Assembly (NCBI GenBank): GCA_035547775.1
Contig: DASZUC010000004.1
Coordinates: 1-12,102, forward strand
From: DASZUC01 sp035547775
Lineage (GTDB): Bacteria; Patescibacteriota; Saccharimonadia; Saccharimonadales; UBA4665
Direction: 5' to 3'
DNA length: 12,102 nt
Shown here: positions 1-5,417 of the stretch, in pieces
How the letters are laid out: the number at the start of each line of letters is the position of its first letter
Numbering within the stretch: position 1 is the first letter of the stretch
The notes under the pieces: model-generated
Databases searched by the model: none
Seen by the model: the letters and a program-made list of their open reading frames with translations, nothing else
Told to the model about the DNA's origin: nothing
Translations under genes and position numbers: made by a program

Positions 1-169
1 TGCCCTTGGCTAAATACAGTTCAGTGGGCTCCAAAATCGGCGCATCGTATTCTTCGTAGCCAAAGCGTTCGCAAACGTCCCGCCAGACCCCAAACATGTA
101 TTTTTGCAGTCGTTTGTCTTCGGGGTAAAAGTCGCGCGCACCCTTATAGGGTTGGGTTGAAAGTTTCAT
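1..169 (-). CDS. hisS: Histidine-tRNA ligase, N-terminal part (runs off the left edge)
   Basis: Histidyl-tRNA synthetase, a class II enzyme that charges tRNA-His in the cytoplasm. Only the first 56 residues are in the window. They begin MKLSTQPYKGARDFYPEDKR, followed by a helix with YMFGVWRDVCERFGYEEYDAPILEPTELY. This matches the conserved HisRS N-terminus (K-G-T/A-R-D-F-x-P-E-D, then motif 1 with the invariant proline in 'APILEPTELY'). The ATG at 169-167 is preceded by GGAG (176-179, minus strand) at good spacing, and a TATAAT box lies just upstream. The terminator at 210-235 isolates it from the upstream genes, so it probably starts its own transcription unit. The remaining catalytic and anticodon-binding domains lie outside the window. 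Identification is by recognition of the conserved N-terminus and is secure for this length. Confidence 0.9.
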   Translation of the reverse strand, partial: MKLSTQPYKGARDFYPEDKRLQKYMFGVWRDVCERFGYEEYDAPILEPTELYLAKG

Positions 170-181
170 AGATCTCTCCAT

Positions 182-211
182 ATTATAGATGATTGCTGTA
201 AGAATTATGAA
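182..211 (-). promoter_or_regulatory. Putative hisS promoter
   Basis: On the minus strand a perfect TATAAT (182-187) lies 12 nt before the hisS ATG. A weaker TTCATA (206-211) sits 18 bp upstream as a possible -35 (4 of 6 to TTGACA). It lies directly after the terminator hairpin. If transcription starts about 7 nt after the -10 box, the 5' UTR is only about 5-7 nt and would cut into the GGAG Shine-Dalgarno. The -10 is clear; use of the promoter is inferred. Confidence 0.6.
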
Positions 212-235
212 AAACGCCGGGGTTGCCCGGCGTTT
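210..235 (-). terminator. Intrinsic (Rho-independent) terminator upstream of hisS
   Basis: A perfect 10-bp stem (212-221 with 226-235, arm AAACGCCGGG) has a 4-nt loop. Read on the minus strand it runs straight into a T5 tract (214-210). This is a textbook intrinsic terminator for minus-strand transcripts arriving from the hydrolase gene or from the leader promoter at 321-348. The plus strand has only TTT after the stem, so it would work poorly in that direction. Confidence 0.85.
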
Positions 236-256
236 AGATTTCAAGACAAGGAGAAA

Positions 257-313
257 CTAACCGAGCAGCTCCGGCAATAGATGCAGATGTAATCGATTAA
301 GCGACTGACGCAT
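257..313 (-). CDS. Putative 18-aa leader peptide ORF ahead of the hisS terminator
   Basis: A short ORF starts at ATG 313-311, ends with TAG at 259-257 and encodes MRQSLNRLHLHLLPELLG. It has no Shine-Dalgarno. Its ATG lies exactly 7 nt after a TAAAAT -10 box, the same geometry as at tyrS, and the 11 bases CTGTAAAATAGC-minus-one around both boxes are shared (CTGTAAAATAG then C). The ORF is followed after 21 nt by the terminator at 210-235 and then by hisS. It contains an alternating Leu/His stretch (HLHLL), which would suit a leader peptide sensing charged tRNA, but two His codons is a weak signal. It may instead be a chance ORF inside a short non-coding transcript. Translation is not shown by the sequence. 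Confidence 0.3.
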   Translation of the reverse strand: MRQSLNRLHLHLLPELLG

Positions 314-320
314 AACAGCT

Positions 321-348
321 ATTTTACAGCTCAGTGTTCTGGGGTCAA
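321..348 (-). promoter_or_regulatory. Strong candidate sigma70-type promoter inside the hydrolase 3' end
   Basis: On the minus strand TTGACC (343-348; 5 of 6 to consensus) is separated by 16 bp from TAAAAT (321-326; 5 of 6). It overlaps the last codons and the stop of the hydrolase gene. The predicted transcript starts near 314, at or just before the ATG of the 18-aa ORF. It would be about 105 nt long if it stops at the terminator at 210-235, or would read into hisS. Confidence 0.6.
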
Positions 349-924
349 GCTTTTCAGCCAACGGATAAAACTGGGAGCCCCGAGGGTGATTTGAAACGCA
401 ATGGTACCAACGTGCGTCACCGTTGGCGATAAACGATTACGAGCGCCTGGAATCCGGCTATCTGGTTTGTAGACCGTTTCGTCGACCAAGGCATAACGAC
501 TTAAAATGCGCTGGCGAGCGGCGGCATTTAAGGTTTGTAGCGCTTTTTCGCAATTGTATGCCGACGTTACAAAAGCTGGATTTTCGTGCCGGTAGCCAGG
601 ACCAATTGCCTGCGGTCGATTCACTTTACCGGCAATTAGCACACAGCCCACAATTTTATCCTGTCGTGCCGCAAAAGCGTTAATAACAGAGCTGGCTCCC
701 GCGCTGGCACCAACAAGTGCGACTCGGTGACCAGCAGCATGCAACTCATCAATACGAGTAAGTAATCGTTTAAATTTAGCGGCCCAGGGCTCTTTGTCAG
801 CCCAATGCATTTGGAACACTTCAGCTTCAACACCATGTCGTGTCCAGCGAGCCACCGCCCAGCGCTGACCCTTAATGTCGCCTTGGTCACCAAGGCCAGG
901 AATGTAAATTAAATGCAATGGCAT
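331..924 (-). CDS. Alpha/beta hydrolase-fold protein
   Basis: A 197-aa cytoplasmic protein with an alpha/beta-hydrolase pattern. An early strand and oxyanion-type turn reads HLIYIPGLGDQGD (residues 4-16). The nucleophile elbow is GASAG at 72-76 (Ser74), in the context RVALVGASAGASS. A late acid Asp148 (ALVDETV) and a late His171 (TVTHVGTI) complete a plausible Ser-Asp-His triad. No signal peptide or membrane segment is visible. The substrate cannot be named; small serine hydrolases of this type include esterases, thioesterases and non-enzymatic relatives. The start is well supported: AAGGGG (927-932, minus) precedes the ATG and overlaps the TAA of the upstream 106-aa ORF (6-nt gap between stop and start), implying translational coupling. 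The next transcription signal downstream is the terminator at 210-235. Confidence 0.8.
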   Translation of the reverse strand: MPLHLIYIPGLGDQGDIKGQRWAVARWTRHGVEAEVFQMHWADKEPWAAKFKRLLTRIDELHAAGHRVALVGASAGASSVINAFAARQDKIVGCVLIAGKVNRPQAIGPGYRHENPAFVTSAYNCEKALQTLNAAARQRILSRYALVDETVYKPDSRIPGARNRLSPTVTHVGTIAFQITLGAPSFIRWLKSLTPEH

Positions 925-930
925 TACCCC

Positions 931-1251
931 TTATTCTATCGTGGTCCGAAATAAATGAACTATCAGCGGACAATGAACAGGTCTACCGCCAAATAATACC
1001 GGCATTTTGTAACCCTCTTCTGAGCGTCCTTGGCAGGGCGTGGTCCCGGCCAGCTCAATACTGTCAGCAATCACTTCAGCATGCCAAGCGTGGAGTTTTT
1101 GAACCAACTCCAGTCGACGCACATCTTCACTGCCATTTTCGACAAACACAGATTCAATGGCCGCCATCGCCCCAGTTTCAGCCTTGGCGTCTAAGAATTG
1201 ATCGAGTTCACAGGGATTGATACACAAACCACCAACTGCATGTTTACTCAT
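931..1251 (-). CDS. Hypothetical protein, 106 aa
   Basis: I do not recognise this protein. It starts MSKHAVGGLCINPCELDQFL and has a helix-prone, acidic middle (about residues 22-68, AETGAMAAIESVFVENGSEDVRRLELVQKL). Its C-terminus is less protein-like and contains four prolines and a Cys (about 70-106). It has four cysteines in all (10, 14, 73 and 94) and no signal peptide or membrane span. Support for it being real: AGGA (1256-1259, minus) 4 nt before the ATG, its place 18 nt after the end of tRNA-Ala, and a stop codon that overlaps the Shine-Dalgarno of the hydrolase gene. It could be a short regulatory or adaptor protein, but nothing in the sequence shows that. A frameshift in the last third cannot be ruled out. 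Confidence 0.55.
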   Translation of the reverse strand: MSKHAVGGLCINPCELDQFLDAKAETGAMAAIESVFVENGSEDVRRLELVQKLHAWHAEVIADSIELAGTTPCQGRSEEGYKMPVLFGGRPVHCPLIVHLFRTTIE

Positions 1252-1269
1252 AAAATCCTACTTTAAAAT

Positions 1270-1345
1270 TGGTGGAGACGAGGCGACTTGAACGCCCTAC
1301 CTCGGCAATGCGAATGCCGCGCTCTACCAGATGAGCTACGTCCCC
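1270..1345 (-). tRNA. tRNA-Ala (anticodon CGC)
   Basis: A complete 76-nt cloverleaf on the minus strand. The acceptor arm GGGGACG pairs with CGTCTCC and includes a G3-U70 wobble pair, the classic alanine identity element. The D arm reads GCTC-ATCTGGTA-GAGC. The anticodon stem CGGCA/TGCCG holds the loop TTCGCAT, anticodon CGC (codon GCG). The T arm has the loop TTCAAGT. The 3' CCA is encoded (1272-1270). The gene lies 18 nt before the 106-aa ORF and 242 nt after tRNA-Leu, so it may be cut from a mixed transcript. No clear promoter is visible immediately upstream. Confidence 0.95.
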
Positions 1346-1371
1346 ATGTCCTCCCGCACGGCCTTATCTCG

Positions 1372-1389
1372 TTTTAGCTGACGCTAAAA
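1372..1389. repeat. Short stem-loop (H0) next to tRNA-Ala
   Basis: TTTTAGC (1372-1378) pairs with GCTAAAA (1383-1389) around a TGAC tetraloop, a perfect 7-bp stem. There is no T tract beyond it on either strand that would make it a good terminator. It is the first of four consecutive inverted repeats in the tRNA spacer. Confidence 0.55.
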
Positions 1390-1414
1390 ACTTCGATTTT
1401 GCCCTACGGTCGTC

Positions 1415-1459
1415 CTACCAATTTCACAAACAGCTTTGCTTGGTTTGTGAAATTGGTAG
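1415..1459. repeat. Perfect 17-bp inverted repeat (H1) in the tRNA spacer
   Basis: Arms 1415-1431 and 1443-1459 (CTACCAATTTCACAAAC and its exact complement) flank an 11-nt loop, AGCTTTGCTTG. A perfect 17-bp stem in non-coding DNA is unlikely by chance. No U tract follows on either strand, so it is not a standard terminator. Its central 21 bases (1427-1447) recur in inverted orientation in H2 with 16 matches out of 21. It could be a processing site for the tRNA precursor, part of a non-coding RNA, or a short mobile-type repeat. Confidence 0.8.
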
Positions 1460-1471
1460 AATCACAAATCC

Positions 1472-1506
1472 CGCGAGCCAAACCAAGTCTGACTGTTTGG
1501 CGAGCG
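1472..1506. repeat. Stem-loop H2 with GA/GA internal mismatch
   Basis: On the plus strand CGC-GA-GCCAAAC (1472-1483) faces GTTTGGC-GA-GCG (1495-1506) across the 11-nt loop CAAGTCTGACT. The stem is therefore 7 bp plus 3 bp, separated by a symmetric GA/GA mismatch (TC/TC if read on the minus strand). The central 21 bases (1479-1499) are an inverted relative of the H1 centre, sharing CAAACAG-N5-CTTGGTTTG. Confidence 0.65.
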
Positions 1507-1514
1507 ATAAGAAA

Positions 1515-1582
1515 GATCAACTGAAGCCTTACTGGCAAACAAAAAGTAACGTCTGTGTTTGCCTAAAGGCTGAAGTTGAATC
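1515..1582. repeat. Long imperfect stem-loop H3 next to the tRNA-Leu 3' end
   Basis: On the plus strand the paired segments are GAT/ATC (one bulged A), CAACT/AGTTG, AGCCTT/AAGGCT and GGCAAACA/TGTTTGCC, about 22 bp in all, around a 14-nt loop (1542-1555). Between the second and third segments lies a symmetric GA/GA mismatch like that in H2. The loop-proximal arm again carries CAAAC/GTTTG-type sequence. It begins 5 nt beyond the end of tRNA-Leu. No terminator-like T tract follows the stem. Confidence 0.65.
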
Positions 1583-1587
1583 TGACG

Positions 1588-1671
1588 TGGTGCGCGAGAG
1601 AGGACTTGAACCTCCATGCCTTGCGGCACCAGCTCCTAAAACTGGCGTGTCTACCATTTCACCACTCGCGC
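1588..1671 (-). tRNA. tRNA-Leu (anticodon TAG)
   Basis: A complete 84-nt class II cloverleaf on the minus strand. The acceptor arm GCGCGAG/CTCGCGC is perfect. The D arm is GTG-AAATGGTAGA-CAC. The anticodon stem CCAGT/GCTGG (last pair T-G) carries the loop TTTAGGA, anticodon TAG (codon CUA). The long variable arm TGCC-GCAA-GGCA is typical of leucine tRNAs. The T loop is TTCAAGT, the discriminator is A and CCA is encoded (1590-1588). The 5' end lies only 24 bp after the rsmD stop codon with no promoter or terminator evident between them. It may therefore be released from the 3' end of the recG-rsmD transcript by RNase P. Confidence 0.95.
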
Positions 1672-1695
1672 AAAGATGTAAAAGACTGGGGTATT

Positions 1696-2229
1696 TTAGC
1701 TAACTTTTCGATAAAAGACCAGCTGGGCATCGCCGTAATTCTTGGTTTGCACTTGGTCAAAGCCTTCGAATTTCGGTAATTCTTCTTTACCTGGCCAAGA
1801 GAGAACAAGCAGGCCCCCACTGATAACATGGCGCGGCAGAACCTTGAGGTCACGCCACGGCATAGCATCATAGGGGGGATCGAGCAGCACCAGGTCGAAA
1901 GATTCGGCTTGGTGACGAGTTGACCAGGCGTTGGCGAAAGCGCGGGTGGCCGTGACACGGTCAGTAATGCCAAGCTCGTTAAGATTCGTTTTGATGACTT
2001 CATGGGCGCCTTTGTCGACTTCAATAGCAACGGCGCTTCTGGCGCCACGACTAATGGCTTCAATAGCCAAAGCACCGCTACCAGAGAAAGCATCAAGCAC
2101 AGTCAAACCTTTGATATCCCCGAGGGCGCCAAACAGACCGCCGCGTACCTTCTCGCTCATGGGATGAGTGCGATGGCCGTGCGGTGATTGGAAGGTCCGG
2201 CCACCCAATGAACCGGCAATAATTCTCAT
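1696..2229 (-). CDS. rsmD: 16S rRNA (guanine966-N2)-methyltransferase RsmD
   Basis: A 177-aa class I SAM-dependent enzyme that methylates G966 of 16S rRNA during small-subunit assembly. It opens MRIIAGSLGGRTFQSP, the typical RsmD N-terminus (R-I-I-x-G). The PMSEKVRGGLFGAL segment (23-36) is the family's P-T-x-x-x-x-R-E/G-x-L-F-N-type region. Motif I is VLDAFSGSGALAIEA (44-58), an acidic strand end is AIEVD (68-72) and the catalytic motif IV is DPPY (117-120). Length is normal for the family. The start at 2229 is chosen because the protein homology begins there and because ATGA overlaps the stop of the upstream PLC-like gene (2229-2226), a coupling signal. A longer reading back to 2277 would only add non-homologous residues. 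The order recG, then rsmD, is common in bacteria; here one extra gene lies between them. Confidence 0.93.
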   Translation of the reverse strand: MRIIAGSLGGRTFQSPHGHRTHPMSEKVRGGLFGALGDIKGLTVLDAFSGSGALAIEAISRGARSAVAIEVDKGAHEVIKTNLNELGITDRVTATRAFANAWSTRHQAESFDLVLLDPPYDAMPWRDLKVLPRHVISGGLLVLSWPGKEELPKFEGFDQVQTKNYGDAQLVFYRKVS

Positions 2230-3050
2230 GATGTTTGGCGACTGGCCAGGCCAGCTTCCTCGGCAGCAGCGTACCAAATAGCAGCAACCGCCTGTACCAG
2301 CACGGGTGCTAATTGACGACGCACACGACGGGCAAGGTTAATTGTCCAACCAGATTCGTAAAAGGCATCGTAGAGTTCGAGCTGAGCTACATCTTGGGCC
2401 AGCCCTCGAAACCATTCGGCCACCGGCTGATCTGTCAGTGCCGTCACGCCTGTCATACGTGACTTCAAACGGCGAATTTTCATGGGAGCAAGCAGCATGG
2501 CCACACCCCATTCAAAAGTGAAATGCGTAGTAAATAGCCCTTTTGGTCCCCAAAAGCGCCAGTTATTCTTAGCTTGGTGACGCAGAGTTTCACCAGGAAA
2601 AACAGTTTTCTCTTTGACGCTTGTTCGATACTCCATACCTTGGCCGCCACGCAATTCGGACACTTTTTCTTCATATGGGTAATGATGTGCTGGAGTCAGA
2701 CCATCAACCACGGCGTGCGCCAGCCAAGCAGCCTCAAATGACGCTCGGACGTGATCTTCTATCTGCAAGGCTTCGACAAGCCGACGATAGTGAGCTTCGA
2801 TCAATGTTAAGAGTTGGGTGTCTGAAGTGTCAAACGGTTGCAAAAAATGCCAAGGTTCATCTTTAGCAGGACTCTTACGTTTAATAGCATCTGGGCCTTT
2901 GCTTCCCTCGAAGCGCAGGATGGATCGGACGCCTGGAAAGCCAGAAGATGGGGCTAGGTGTTCGAGGTGACGACGAGCCATGCGATCAATTTTTTGGTGC
3001 GCGCCGAGCAGGCGCCCCGAAAAATTAGTAACGGTTGAACCAGAGTACAT
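2226..3050 (-). CDS. Zn-dependent phospholipase C / S1-P1 nuclease-like protein
   Basis: A 274-aa protein, apparently cytoplasmic (no signal peptide or clear membrane span). Its His/Asp/Glu spacing fits the Zn-dependent PLC/P1-nuclease superfamily. His18 lies in GAHQKIDRMA. Asp54 and His68 are 13 residues apart (Asp...WHFLQPFD), as are Asp55 and His69 of Bacillus PLC. His112-x3-Asp116-x5-His122 lies in AAWLAHAVVDGLTPAHHYP, the same spacing as PLC His118/Asp122/His128. His176-x3-Glu180 matches PLC His142/Glu146. The N-terminal Trp ligand, exposed in secreted enzymes by signal cleavage, is missing. The fold is inferred from motifs; the substrate is unknown. The ATG directly abuts the recG stop (TAAATG) with no Shine-Dalgarno, so it is probably translated by reinitiation. 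It overlaps rsmD by 4 nt. The first Met is preferred because a later one would lose His18. Confidence 0.62.
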   Translation of the reverse strand: MYSGSTVTNFSGRLLGAHQKIDRMARRHLEHLAPSSGFPGVRSILRFEGSKGPDAIKRKSPAKDEPWHFLQPFDTSDTQLLTLIEAHYRRLVEALQIEDHVRASFEAAWLAHAVVDGLTPAHHYPYEEKVSELRGGQGMEYRTSVKEKTVFPGETLRHQAKNNWRFWGPKGLFTTHFTFEWGVAMLLAPMKIRRLKSRMTGVTALTDQPVAEWFRGLAQDVAQLELYDAFYESGWTINLARRVRRQLAPVLVQAVAAIWYAAAEEAGLASRQTS

Positions 3051-5090
3051 TTAGTTGAGTGTCGTGACTGCCCGAAGGCGGTTTACATTTTGCATGAGCT
3101 CTTTATATTTTAGCAGATTTTCATCATGCTCCAGGAGGGCTTTGGCCGCTTCTCGGGCAGCAGCGATCAGCGCTGTATCTGATAATTTAGCAATGCGTAA
3201 ATCTAGTTGGCCATGCTGAAGCGTGCCATAAATTGCTCCCGGACCACGCAGTTCTAAATCTAATTCAGCCAAGCGGAAACCATCACTTGAGCTGGCCAGA
3301 GCTCGCAGACGTCGACTCGGGGCCTGCGCACCATCCAACAACGCATAACAGTACCCTTGCTCTTGGCCGCGGCCAATTCGTCCACGTAACTGGTGCAACT
3401 GGGCCAACCCAAAGCGCTGGGGATTTTCAATTAATAACATCGTGGCATTCGGTACATCGACGCCCACTTCAATCACCGTGGTGGCTACTAGCACGTCCAC
3501 TTGGCGACTCACAAACTGCTCCATGACCATCTGCTTCTCTTCGGCCTTCAGCTGACCGTGGAGCAGGCCCACCTTATAGCCTTTTAGCTCATGGGCCGCC
3601 AGCTGTTCATAAACCTCTTTCACGGATTTCACCGGCAACGCGTCAGACTCATTAATAACCGGACAAACTACGAAGGCTTGCTGACCAGCATCCAAACGTT
3701 CACGCATTTGCTCAAATATTTTTGCTCGTTGGCCGGGCGAGACTAACTCCGTCTCCACGGCTTGCCGCCCAGCCGGCTTCTCGGCCAAGACCGAAATGTC
3801 TAATTCGCCGTATAAAGTCAGTGCTAATGAACGTGGGATAGGCGTGGCTGTCAGACTGAGCACATGGGGCATATGACCTGCTTTAGCCTGGAGTGCGGTG
3901 CGCTGATCCACTCCAAAGCGATGTTGTTCGTCAATAATTGCTAGCGCCAGTTTATGCATATCGACTTTGTCTTGAATGAGGGCCTGGGTACCAATAATGA
4001 AGCGTGCCTGTTCATTGGCGATCGCCTGATGGGCTGCCGCCTTTTGTTTCGGCTTGAGACTGCCGACCAACAGCGTCACCAGCGAGTCTAAGCCAAGAGG
4101 TTGCAAGAGTTTGACGATGGTCTCAGCGTGCTGACGGGCGAGCAACTCCGTGGGCGCCATCAAAGCCACCTGCCAGCCTTGCTCCAGCGCCATTAGAGCC
4201 GCCATGGTCGCCACGACAGTTTTACCCGAACCCACATCACCTTCAACTAAGCGATTCATGGGATGTGGTTGCTGCAGATCAAGATAAATTTGCCAGATTA
4301 CTTTACGCTGCGCATTAGTCAATTTGAAAGGCAAATGCCCCACAAAGGTCTTGGCCAACGATTCCTTAAAAGGCACAACGAGTGCTTCCTCTTGTTGGTT
4401 TTCACGCTTATTTAATAAGCTAGCCAGACTCAAACCAAACACTTCTTCAAAGCCCAGTCGGCGCTGGGCCGCCTGGAGAATTTTACTGGAGGCTGGGAAA
4501 TGAATTGCTTCCAAAGCCTGGGCACGGCTGACTAGTTTTTGCTCTTTTACCAACCAGGCCGGCAGACTTTCCTCCCATAACCGGATGAGTGGCACGACTT
4601 GTTTGAGGGCTTGGCGAATTTGCCGTGACGTCAGACCTTTGGTCTCCCGGTACACCGGAATGATCCGTGCGGTATTGAGCGGAAAATCACTTTTAAGCTC
4701 GACGTTGGGGTTCATGATGGCAAAGCGCTGCCGAGCTAGTTCATACTGACCAGAAATAAAGTAAGTCTGATCGGTTTTAAGGGCTGCGGCACGATAGGGC
4801 TGATTGAACCAGACCAAGCGAACACTCCCCTTTTCATCGCTGGCGACAGCCTCAGTAATATGCAGACCGCGACGGACATATCGTCCACTGACCTGTTTAA
4901 TGACAGCCTCGATCGTAACGGCGCCAGGCTGGAGTTTATTGGTGAGCGTGAGTTCAGAATAATCTTCGTAACGGCGCGGGTAATAATCAACTAAATTGCC
5001 CACGGTTTTAATGCCCAGGGCCGCAAATTTGGCAGCCTGAGCGTCGCCTACCCCCTTTAACTCAGTCAGCGGACTATCGACAGTCATCAT
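3051..5090 (-). CDS. recG: ATP-dependent DNA helicase RecG
   Basis: A 679-aa superfamily 2 helicase that remodels stalled replication forks and branch-migrates Holliday junctions. The N-terminus has the helix-hairpin-helix-like PLTELKGVGDAQAAKFAALGI and YYPRRYEDYS. Residues of about 55-150 form the wedge (OB-fold) domain. Helicase motifs are: Walker A GDVGSGKT (284-291), MAPTELLARQHAE (311-322), DEQH box (387-390) followed by RFGV, SLTATPIPRSLALTLYGELD (412-431), and QLRGRIGRG (567-575). The C-terminal region with GFRLAELDLELRGPGAIYGTLQHG corresponds to the conserved RecG TRG/translocation region. Length is normal. Two Met codons are in tandem at 5090 and 5087. A TATACT box lies 4 nt before the first and exactly 7 nt before the second, and there is no Shine-Dalgarno, so the true start may be 5087. 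Confidence 0.95.
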   Translation of the reverse strand: MMTVDSPLTELKGVGDAQAAKFAALGIKTVGNLVDYYPRRYEDYSELTLTNKLQPGAVTIEAVIKQVSGRYVRRGLHITEAVASDEKGSVRLVWFNQPYRAAALKTDQTYFISGQYELARQRFAIMNPNVELKSDFPLNTARIIPVYRETKGLTSRQIRQALKQVVPLIRLWEESLPAWLVKEQKLVSRAQALEAIHFPASSKILQAAQRRLGFEEVFGLSLASLLNKRENQQEEALVVPFKESLAKTFVGHLPFKLTNAQRKVIWQIYLDLQQPHPMNRLVEGDVGSGKTVVATMAALMALEQGWQVALMAPTELLARQHAETIVKLLQPLGLDSLVTLLVGSLKPKQKAAAHQAIANEQARFIIGTQALIQDKVDMHKLALAIIDEQHRFGVDQRTALQAKAGHMPHVLSLTATPIPRSLALTLYGELDISVLAEKPAGRQAVETELVSPGQRAKIFEQMRERLDAGQQAFVVCPVINESDALPVKSVKEVYEQLAAHELKGYKVGLLHGQLKAEEKQMVMEQFVSRQVDVLVATTVIEVGVDVPNATMLLIENPQRFGLAQLHQLRGRIGRGQEQGYCYALLDGAQAPSRRLRALASSSDGFRLAELDLELRGPGAIYGTLQHGQLDLRIAKLSDTALIAAAREAAKALLEHDENLLKYKELMQNVNRLRAVTTLN

Positions 5091-5094
5091 GTCC

Positions 5095-5100
5095 AGTATA
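5095..5100 (-). promoter_or_regulatory. Possible recG -10 box (TATACT)
   Basis: TATACT on the minus strand (5 of 6 to TATAAT), in the context CGGTATACTGG. It lies 7 nt before the second ATG of recG, the spacing seen at tyrS. No recognisable -35 is present, and the upstream coiled-coil ORF ends only 14 nt away, so recG may also be read from further upstream. Confidence 0.4.
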
Positions 5101-5114
5101 CCGATCGTAACTGG

Positions 5115-5363
5115 TTATGCAGGACTTTCAAGTTTAATGAGACGTGTTTCGTGATTATTGACGGTTTCGCTGAGGTCTTTAATAACTAGTTTAAAGAGTC
5201 GGTTATCTTCTTCCATTCTATCGAGCCGCTCGTTTATGTAGTCAATCTTAGCTGGAAGTACAGTTAAGGGATCAAGCATCTCCATGATGGTCTTAAGTTG
5301 CTCGCGTAGATCTTCGGCCAGAAAACCATCATAAACTCTGTGTTTGCCCATAGTGCGGCGCAT
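5115..5363 (-). CDS. Small coiled-coil hypothetical protein
   Basis: An 82-aa protein of unknown function, beginning MRRTMGKHRVYDGFLAEDL. Most of it is charged and heptad-like: residues of about 12-30 (DGFLAEDLREQLKTIMEML), then KIDYINERLDRMEEDNRLFKLVIKDLSETVNNHETRLIKLESPA to the end, suggesting a dimeric coiled coil. There is no signal peptide. The start at 5363 is chosen because AAGG (5369-5372, minus) lies 5 nt upstream. The frame remains open to a GTG at 5402, but that has no Shine-Dalgarno and adds Cys-rich residues unlike the rest; an ATG at 5351 is also possible. It lies between the methyltransferase (54 nt after that gene's stop) and recG (24 nt before it), so it is probably in the same operon. 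Confidence 0.7.
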   Translation of the reverse strand: MRRTMGKHRVYDGFLAEDLREQLKTIMEMLDPLTVLPAKIDYINERLDRMEEDNRLFKLVIKDLSETVNNHETRLIKLESPA

Positions 5364-5417
5364 TATGGCCTTAACTCTTAGGCACGGCAAACATTTGTGC
5401 ACAGATTTAAGAACTAC

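Noticed and set aside
182..330. T-box riboswitch controlling hisS
   Set aside because: There is a terminator ahead of a synthetase gene, but no T-box sequence (AGGGTGG-type) or Stem I features are visible, and the leader is too short.
1415..1459. The 17-bp inverted repeat as an intrinsic terminator
   Set aside because: No T tract follows the stem on either strand.
1415..1582. Integron attC sites in the tRNA spacer stem-loops
   Set aside because: The GCCAAAC/GTTTGGC arms look similar, but attC needs RYYYAAC and GTTRRRY; the base next to AAC is A instead of a pyrimidine here, and no integrase is in the window.
1440..1779. Plus-strand ORFs of 87 and 67 codons across the tRNA-Leu gene
   Set aside because: They run antisense through the tRNA and the stem-loop spacer; such 'RERGLEPP'-like frames are a known artefact of tRNA antisense reading.
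1659..2096. 145-codon minus-strand frame overlapping rsmD and tRNA-Leu
   Set aside because: Out-of-frame shadow of rsmD with low-complexity Leu/Ser-rich content and no recognisable motif.
2230..2277. Longer N-terminus of RsmD
   Set aside because: The extra 16 residues lie inside the upstream gene, lack homology, and the ATGA overlap gives a better start at 2229.
5115..5402. GTG at 5402 as the start of the coiled-coil ORF
   Set aside because: No Shine-Dalgarno precedes it and the extra residues are Cys-rich and unlike the rest; the ATG at 5363 has AAGG 5 nt upstream.
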